The notes under the pieces were generated by a model. That model worked only from the letters and a program-made list of their open reading frames with translations, did not search any database and was not told the origin of the DNA. Shown in pieces: positions 7,282 to 11,281 of a DNA stretch of 11,281 nt (the first letter of the stretch is position 1; each line of letters opens with the position of its first letter). This DNA comes from Paenibacillus sp. (GTDB taxonomy: Bacteria > Bacillota > Bacilli > Paenibacillales > Paenibacillaceae): positions 1 to 11,281 of the forward strand of contig JAQSXN010000062.1 in NCBI GenBank assembly GCA_029256665.1. Reading direction: 5' to 3'. The position numbers and the translations under genes are program-made.

Positions 7282-8184
7282 CTACTCTTCCACCTTTCGA
7301 ACGTCAACCGTTACGTACAGCTTTTGCTCGCCCGCGCCCCGATAAACGCCTTTGACCGGCACGATATCCTTGTAATCGCGGCCATGGCCGAGCTTAACGT
7401 ACCGTTCTCCAACAGGGTCGATATTGGTTGGATCGAAGCTGCACCAGCCAAGCTTGGGGACATACGCCTCGACCCAAGCATGGGAAGCCTGTTCAAAGTC
7501 CGCGCTGCCGCCCTGCAAGTCGCCGACGAAGTGGTACCCGCTGACGTAGCGGGCGGGAATGCCTTCCGATCGCGCGCTTGCGATCATCAGATGCGCGAAA
7601 TCCTGGCATACGCCGCGCTTTAGCGCGAACATCTCCGAAGCGGTCGTCTTGACGTTCGTCGCGTCGGGGTCGTAAATAAATTCGGACTTGATCCTCATGC
7701 AAAGGCGGTCCAGCCACTCTAACACGGTCGGCTCGGCTTGCCCCGCGTTGTCCCCGTCGCTTTTCTTTATGCTTCGCGCGAAAGACACGACCTCTGGCGT
7801 GATCGACGTATACTCCGTGTCGGCAAGAAATTCCGCATATCGATTAGCCGCATCGTCGCTGCCGAGCCACTGCCATGCAAGCTCGGCAGGTTGTCTGCTT
7901 ACGGCCAGCGCGTATTCGGACGGGCTCGGCGCTTCTTTCGTCACGACGGTCATGTTTGTTTTGATAACCAGCTTCCGATGCAACGCGTTCACCGAAAACG
8001 AGTGAACCCGATTGCCGAAGAAGTCTTCGAAGCTGAACATCGACGCGTTAGGCTCAATGGAGATCGACTGCTGATAACAGGATTGGCGTTCATTGGTGCT
8101 TGGCGTCAACCGAATTTCATTGACACTGTCCGTAACCGGCGTCTCGTATTCGTATTGGGTGACATGCGAAATGTGCAGCTTCAT
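7282..8184 (-). CDS. Transglutaminase-like family protein with bacterial N-terminal domain
   Basis: A 300-residue cytoplasmic protein (no signal peptide) of the transglutaminase/papain-like superfamily. Residues 1 to about 85 form the bacterial transglutaminase-like N-terminal beta domain (HVTQYEYETPVTDSVNEIRL). The catalytic core follows, with Cys193 in RGVCQDFAHL, His235 in SHAWVEAYVP and Asp251 in FDPTN, so the triad is intact. Members may cleave or transfer amide bonds; no substrate is known. The start codon overlaps the stop of the alpha-E gene by 4 bp (ATGA), and GGGGGAGG stands about 8 nt upstream, so the two are probably translationally coupled. With the ATP-grasp and alpha-E genes it forms the conserved predicted peptide ligase/peptidase trio. 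In that setting the usual inference is processing of, or release from, a peptide conjugate. Confidence 0.93.
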   Translation of the reverse strand: MKLHISHVTQYEYETPVTDSVNEIRLTPSTNERQSCYQQSISIEPNASMFSFEDFFGNRVHSFSVNALHRKLVIKTNMTVVTKEAPSPSEYALAVSRQPAELAWQWLGSDDAANRYAEFLADTEYTSITPEVVSFARSIKKSDGDNAGQAEPTVLEWLDRLCMRIKSEFIYDPDATNVKTTASEMFALKRGVCQDFAHLMIASARSEGIPARYVSGYHFVGDLQGGSADFEQASHAWVEAYVPKLGWCSFDPTNIDPVGERYVKLGHGRDYKDIVPVKGVYRGAGEQKLYVTVDVRKVEE

Positions 8185-9176
8185 GCGCTTGCCTCCCCCA
8201 TTCGAAAAAAAGTTTTGGCAAACATCGTGCCTAATTGCTGCGTCGCCTTGAGCAGATGCGTCACGATCATGCCTTCCGAGTCAATGGCGAGATCCTCGCG
8301 TTCCAGACAAGCGATATCCGCCTTCACTTTTCCAATCTGACGAATCATGCGCTCGTGTTCGGCCCGCAAGGTCTTATCTTGCAGCTCTATACGGCCTAAG
8401 CTGTCGTCCAGCATGTGCAAAGAGAATTGCAGCGAACGCGGGAATACTTTATTGAGCACGACGAACTCCATAATGGATTGTACCGCGATGCCGTCCGCGT
8501 AATAACGCCGGAACGCCTGGTATCCGCCCACGGATCGGAGAACGGCTTGCAGAAAGGAGTAGCTCCCCGACGTGTCCCATTTCTCCTGCGAGACGGCCTG
8601 CTCTGCGGATCTGATGATCCGCAGCGTATTTTCCGCGCGCTCCAGAAATCTGCCGCATTCGATAAAGTGCCACTCGTTTTCCCTAGGCATGACGGACGCG
8701 CTAACGCCGAGAAACAGCGCCATCCATTCTTTGATCCGAGCAAAAAATTGATGCGGCGATTCTCCGAGCAGCTCGTCGGGACGCTTCTCCCTAAGCCACA
8801 GGTAACATCCGTTCACGACATCCCATAGCTCGCTCGGCAGCTTCTCGCGAAGCGAGCGAACGTTGCCCCTCGCATGACTGACGCAAGAAACCAACGAGTT
8901 GGGATTGTCGCGGTCGAGCGTTGTGTAGAATAACACATCGCGCTCCGTATAAGCCCCATACTGTCCTTCATAGGCCTCCCTGCTCCCGAGCGCGTCCACG
9001 ATGCGCATCCACTTGGCGGCCGAATCGGATTCCGAAGCAGCTTCGGCATCGCCGCCCATGACGACATCCTTGTCAATCTGCAAATGATAATGGACATCCA
9101 CCAATCTGGCATGGTTCTCCGCGCGCTCCATATACCTCCCGATCCAGAACAAAGCCTCGGCATTCCGATTCAGCAT
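8181..9176 (-). CDS. Alpha-E domain (DUF403) protein
   Basis: This 331-residue, almost wholly alpha-helical protein belongs to the alpha-E family. The diagnostic opening LNRNAEALFWIGRYMERAEN is present (2-21), and its core is echoed in the second half as GRFLERAEN (175-183) versus GRYMERAEN (13-21), showing the internal duplication of the fold. No catalytic role is proven. The family is almost always encoded beside circularly permuted ATP-grasp proteins and transglutaminase-like enzymes, and is assumed to be a partner or scaffold in peptide-bond formation. The ATG at 9176 has GGGAGGG about 6 nt upstream, close behind the stop of the ATP-grasp gene 15 bp away. Its own stop overlaps the next gene's start by 4 bp. 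Length and domain extent are normal. Confidence 0.93.
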   Translation of the reverse strand: MLNRNAEALFWIGRYMERAENHARLVDVHYHLQIDKDVVMGGDAEAASESDSAAKWMRIVDALGSREAYEGQYGAYTERDVLFYTTLDRDNPNSLVSCVSHARGNVRSLREKLPSELWDVVNGCYLWLREKRPDELLGESPHQFFARIKEWMALFLGVSASVMPRENEWHFIECGRFLERAENTLRIIRSAEQAVSQEKWDTSGSYSFLQAVLRSVGGYQAFRRYYADGIAVQSIMEFVVLNKVFPRSLQFSLHMLDDSLGRIELQDKTLRAEHERMIRQIGKVKADIACLEREDLAIDSEGMIVTHLLKATQQLGTMFAKTFFRMGEASA

Positions 9177-9191
9177 GGTTAGCCCTCCCTA

Positions 9192-10652
9192 TTATCGATT
9201 CAGCACCCAAGTGTCCTTCACGCCTCCGCCTTGCGACGAGTTGACGACAAGCGAACCCTCTTTCATTGCGACGCGAGTCAGTCCCCCCGGGATAACATGC
9301 GACTCTCCCGTTCCCATAAGCGCGAACGCTCTCAAATCGATATGCCGCGGCGTCATTCGTCCGTCCACCATAACGGGAGCTTGAGACAACTTCATGGTCG
9401 TCTGCGCGATATATCTAGACGGCTCCTTGCGGATCGCGTCGGCGAAATGCGCGATTTCCTTGGAAGTCGCAGCAGGTCCGATCAACATGCCGTAGCCTCC
9501 GGATAACGAAGTCTCCTTCACGACCAGCCGTTCCAGATTTTGCAGCACGTATTCGCGCTCTGCTTCGCGCGTCAGCACGTAGGTCGTCACGTTGTGCAGC
9601 ACGGGCTCTTCGTTCAAATAATACCGAATCATATCCGGCACGTACGCATAGACTGCCTTATCGTCCGCAACGCCCGTTCCCGGCGCATTGGCTATCGCAA
9701 CGTTGCCGGCCCGATAGGCGTTCATCAATCCCGGAACGCCGAGCAGCGACTCGGGATGATAGGCAAGCGGATCAAGAAAGTGATCGTCGATGCGACGATA
9801 AATAACGTCGACTTGGCGAAGGCCTCTAAGATCGCGGAGATAAATCTTGTGATCGTTATACACCAGATCTCTGCCTTCTACAAGATGAATACCCATCTGC
9901 TGCGCAAGGAATGCATGCTCGTAATAAGCGGCGTTGTAAACGCCGGGAGTCAGAAGCACGATAAGAGGATTGCGGCTGCCGTTCGGAGCAAGCGATCTAA
10001 GCGAGCTCAAGAAGCAGTTCAAGCTTCGCTCCACGCTCTGCACGGAGCTGGACAAATATAAATCGGGGAACAATTCGCTCATGAGCGTCCGACCCTTGAA
10101 CAAATACGAGAAACCGGAAGGCGAGCGCAAGTTGTCCTCCAGCACGAAGTAGCGGCCCTTCTCGTCTCTAATCAGATCGATGCCCGATGCCGTGATATAT
10201 ACGCCTCCCGGAACGTGTAGACCCGCCATCTCCGGACGGAAATACGTATTGGATACAATCATGCTTCTAGGCACGATGCCGTCGCGGAAGATGCGTCCTT
10301 CGTGGTAGACGTCATGCAGGAACAGGTTGAGCGCCTTCGTGCGTTGCTTGACGCCGCGATCGATGACTTCCCATTCGTGTTTCGGGATGACGCGGGGAAT
10401 ATAGTCGAATGGAATCGTCCGCTCCAGCGGTTCGTGCTGCGATTCGTTGTATAGCGTAAACGTAATGCCTTCCTCCAGCATGCGTTGGTCGATAGCCTGT
10501 TGCCTCATCGCAAGCTCCGCGGGCTTGATGCGGTCGAACAGCCGATGGATGTTTGCGTAATGCGATCGAATCGAGGAGTCCCGGTCAAACATCTCGTCAT
10601 AGAAAGAATGGGAATCGTAAAATGGGGTCTGCGACTGTTTGGCCGTCGACAT
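9192..10652 (-). CDS. Circularly permuted type 2 ATP-grasp protein
   Basis: A 486-residue cytoplasmic enzyme of the circularly permuted ATP-grasp group. Proteins of this fold activate a carboxylate as an acyl phosphate and ligate it to an amine; for this subgroup the substrates are unknown. Visible blocks are the N-terminal FYDEMFD (17-23), RSMIVSNTYFRPEMAGL (129-145), the acidic metal-binding VLEDNLRSPSGFSY (170-183, with Glu172, Asp173, Asn174), IYRRIDDHFLDP (284-295), and NAPGTGVADDKAVYAY (322-337). Next come VVKETSLSGGYGMLIGP (377-393), with Lys379 and the glycine-rich nucleotide loop, and RHIDLRAFALMG (436-447). All expected motifs are intact. I chose ATG 10652-10650 because AAGGAGG stands 8 nt upstream; a longer frame to 10703 is less well supported. 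It is the first gene of the unit with the alpha-E and transglutaminase genes. Confidence 0.93.
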   Translation of the reverse strand: MSTAKQSQTPFYDSHSFYDEMFDRDSSIRSHYANIHRLFDRIKPAELAMRQQAIDQRMLEEGITFTLYNESQHEPLERTIPFDYIPRVIPKHEWEVIDRGVKQRTKALNLFLHDVYHEGRIFRDGIVPRSMIVSNTYFRPEMAGLHVPGGVYITASGIDLIRDEKGRYFVLEDNLRSPSGFSYLFKGRTLMSELFPDLYLSSSVQSVERSLNCFLSSLRSLAPNGSRNPLIVLLTPGVYNAAYYEHAFLAQQMGIHLVEGRDLVYNDHKIYLRDLRGLRQVDVIYRRIDDHFLDPLAYHPESLLGVPGLMNAYRAGNVAIANAPGTGVADDKAVYAYVPDMIRYYLNEEPVLHNVTTYVLTREAEREYVLQNLERLVVKETSLSGGYGMLIGPAATSKEIAHFADAIRKEPSRYIAQTTMKLSQAPVMVDGRMTPRHIDLRAFALMGTGESHVIPGGLTRVAMKEGSLVVNSSQGGGVKDTWVLNR

Positions 10653-10732
10653 GACAACCGCCTCCTTCATGAGGTGCAAGCGTTTTCCGAAGCACGGCCT
10701 CATTTACAAGCCGTCTTTGTTAGTTATAAGTC

Positions 10733-10775
10733 AAAAAACCTAACATTAAACATCTTATCGCCGATTAATGTTAGG
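10733..10775 (-). promoter_or_regulatory. Inverted repeat with T-run at the operon's start point (operator or attenuator)
   Basis: On the minus strand CCTAACATTAA (10775-10765) is repeated as TTAATGTTAGG (10749-10739) after a 15-nt loop, and is followed directly by TTTTTT (10738-10733). The arms are exact over 11 bp. The left arm lies between the -10 box and the expected start of transcription near 10772, so an RNA starting there could form only about 8 bp, nearly all A-U. A DNA operator is therefore as likely as a weak terminator or attenuator. Confidence 0.6.
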
Positions 10776-10778
10776 ATT

Positions 10779-10807
10779 ATCATACGAAATATTATTTTCT
10801 ATGTCAA
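10779..10807 (-). promoter_or_regulatory. Sigma-A promoter of the ATP-grasp operon
   Basis: Minus strand TTGACA (complement of 10802-10807), a 17-nt spacer and TATGAT (complement of 10779-10784) form a near-consensus vegetative promoter. The predicted start near 10772 leaves a leader of about 120 nt before the ATP-grasp ATG. Confidence 0.85.
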
Positions 10808-10826
10808 CTTACTTAACACAAAATAA

Positions 10827-10858
10827 AAACAGAGGTATCGTATTCCGATCCTCTGTTT
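10827..10858 (-). terminator. Terminator of the chemotaxis gene
   Basis: AAACAGAGG (10827-10835) pairs with CCTCTGTTT (10850-10858), and inner ATCG/CGAT continues the stem past one bulged base. Read on the minus strand, the hairpin is followed by TTATTTTG, giving the run TTTTTATTTT. It lies about 37 nt after the stop of the chemotaxis gene and separates it from the operon promoter. Confidence 0.85.
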
Positions 10859-10894
10859 CTTAATAAGCTGCATGCGTTGCATGAGACTCTCTAT

Positions 10895-11281
10895 CTACTC
10901 CGCCGAATGGAGTCCGTTCAAGTCTTGCGCCACCTTCTCGACCATATGGACAAAGGAAGCAAGCTCCTGCGAGCGCGCCGCCTGATTGCGAGCCTGGTCC
11001 GACGTCTCATCGGACTCGCGCCGCACTTCGGACAGCTTCTTGTCGATTTCGGCAAGCTTCTGCTGAATGCCCTCCATCGCGCCCCGCGACGATGCGGCTA
11101 GCTTGCGCACCTCGTTCGCGACGACCTCGAAGCCGCGGCCGTGTTCGCCGGCCCTAGCCGCTTCGATCGCCGCGTTAAGGCCGAGCAGATGCGTCTGATC
11201 CGACAAGCCGCGGATAAGCACGCCCATCTCGCCGATGCCGTCCAGCTCGGTCCGCAATTCCTCGAGCAGCGTATGCGCCTT
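10895..11281 (-). CDS. Methyl-accepting chemotaxis protein, C-terminal part (cut by right edge)
   Basis: Only the last 128 residues are in the window; the frame is open to the edge. They contain the highly conserved hairpin tip of the MCP cytoplasmic signalling domain, which docks CheA and Che[21 protein letters not shown] followed by [17 protein letters not shown]. After the tip only about 60 residues of charged coiled coil ([20 protein letters not shown]) remain before the stop. That makes a short return arm, more like small soluble transducers (YfmS-like) than a classical long receptor. No CheR-docking pentapeptide is seen at the C-terminus. The sensor region and any membrane segments lie outside, so the ligand and location cannot be told. 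A terminator follows the stop. Confidence 0.9.
   Translation of the reverse strand, partial: KAHTLLEELRTELDGIGEMGVLIRGLSDQTHLLGLNAAIEAARAGEHGRGFEVVANEVRKLAASSRGAMEGIQQKLAEIDKKLSEVRRESDETSDQARNQAARSQELASFVHMVEKVAQDLNGLHSAE

Noticed and set aside
7018..7623. 201-codon plus-strand frame across the yhcN-like and transglutaminase genes
   Set aside because: It is antisense to two well-supported genes and has no coherent domain.

Overview
The window looks like chromosomal DNA from an endospore-forming, low-GC-lineage Gram-positive of the Paenibacillus/Cohnella type. This is inferred from gene content: spoVR, a YhcN/YlaJ-type spore lipoprotein, a FapR-like operator in front of fabI, a GH51 arabinofuranosidase, a YtkA-like lipoprotein and a WGxxGxxG-tail protein. 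The coding DNA is moderately GC-rich and the spacers are AT-rich. Twelve gene-sized items are supported: nine complete genes, two cut by the window edges, and one decayed remnant.

Left part (1-2250). The 5' portion of a GH51 alpha-L-arabinofuranosidase gene runs off the left edge on the minus strand, with a sigma-A-like promoter and an all-A/T perfect palindrome upstream of it. Between it and fabI lies a fragment of a histidine-kinase ATPase domain, evidently a pseudogene. The minus-strand fabI (enoyl-ACP reductase) has its own terminator, a consensus-like -35 and a 17-bp FapR-type operator between promoter and start, so it appears to be part of the fatty-acid regulon.

Middle part (2251-6660). 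On the plus strand are an MFS transporter fused to an N-terminal DUF3817 membrane domain and then spoVR. A minus-strand YtkA-like lipoprotein gene converges on spoVR with a shared hairpin terminator. Next, on the plus strand, is a small secreted protein with four 11-residue repeats and a glycine-zipper-like WGxxGxxG tail. It converges on the next minus-strand unit through another bidirectional hairpin.

Right part (6660-10820). A compact minus-strand unit encodes, in transcription order, a circularly permuted ATP-grasp protein, an alpha-E (DUF403) protein and a transglutaminase-like cysteine protease-fold enzyme. The first two are 15 bp apart and the last two overlap by 4 bp. A YhcN/YlaJ-type lipoprotein gene follows about 100 bp later, with no clear terminator in between. 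The first three proteins form a recognised but biochemically uncharacterised predicted peptide-bond-forming and cleaving system. The possible addition of a spore lipoprotein is the most interesting system-level feature here. A TTGACA-17-TATGAT promoter drives the unit, and a 37-bp inverted repeat followed by six T's sits on its start point, suggesting an operator or attenuator. At the right edge is the C-terminal part of a methyl-accepting chemotaxis protein.
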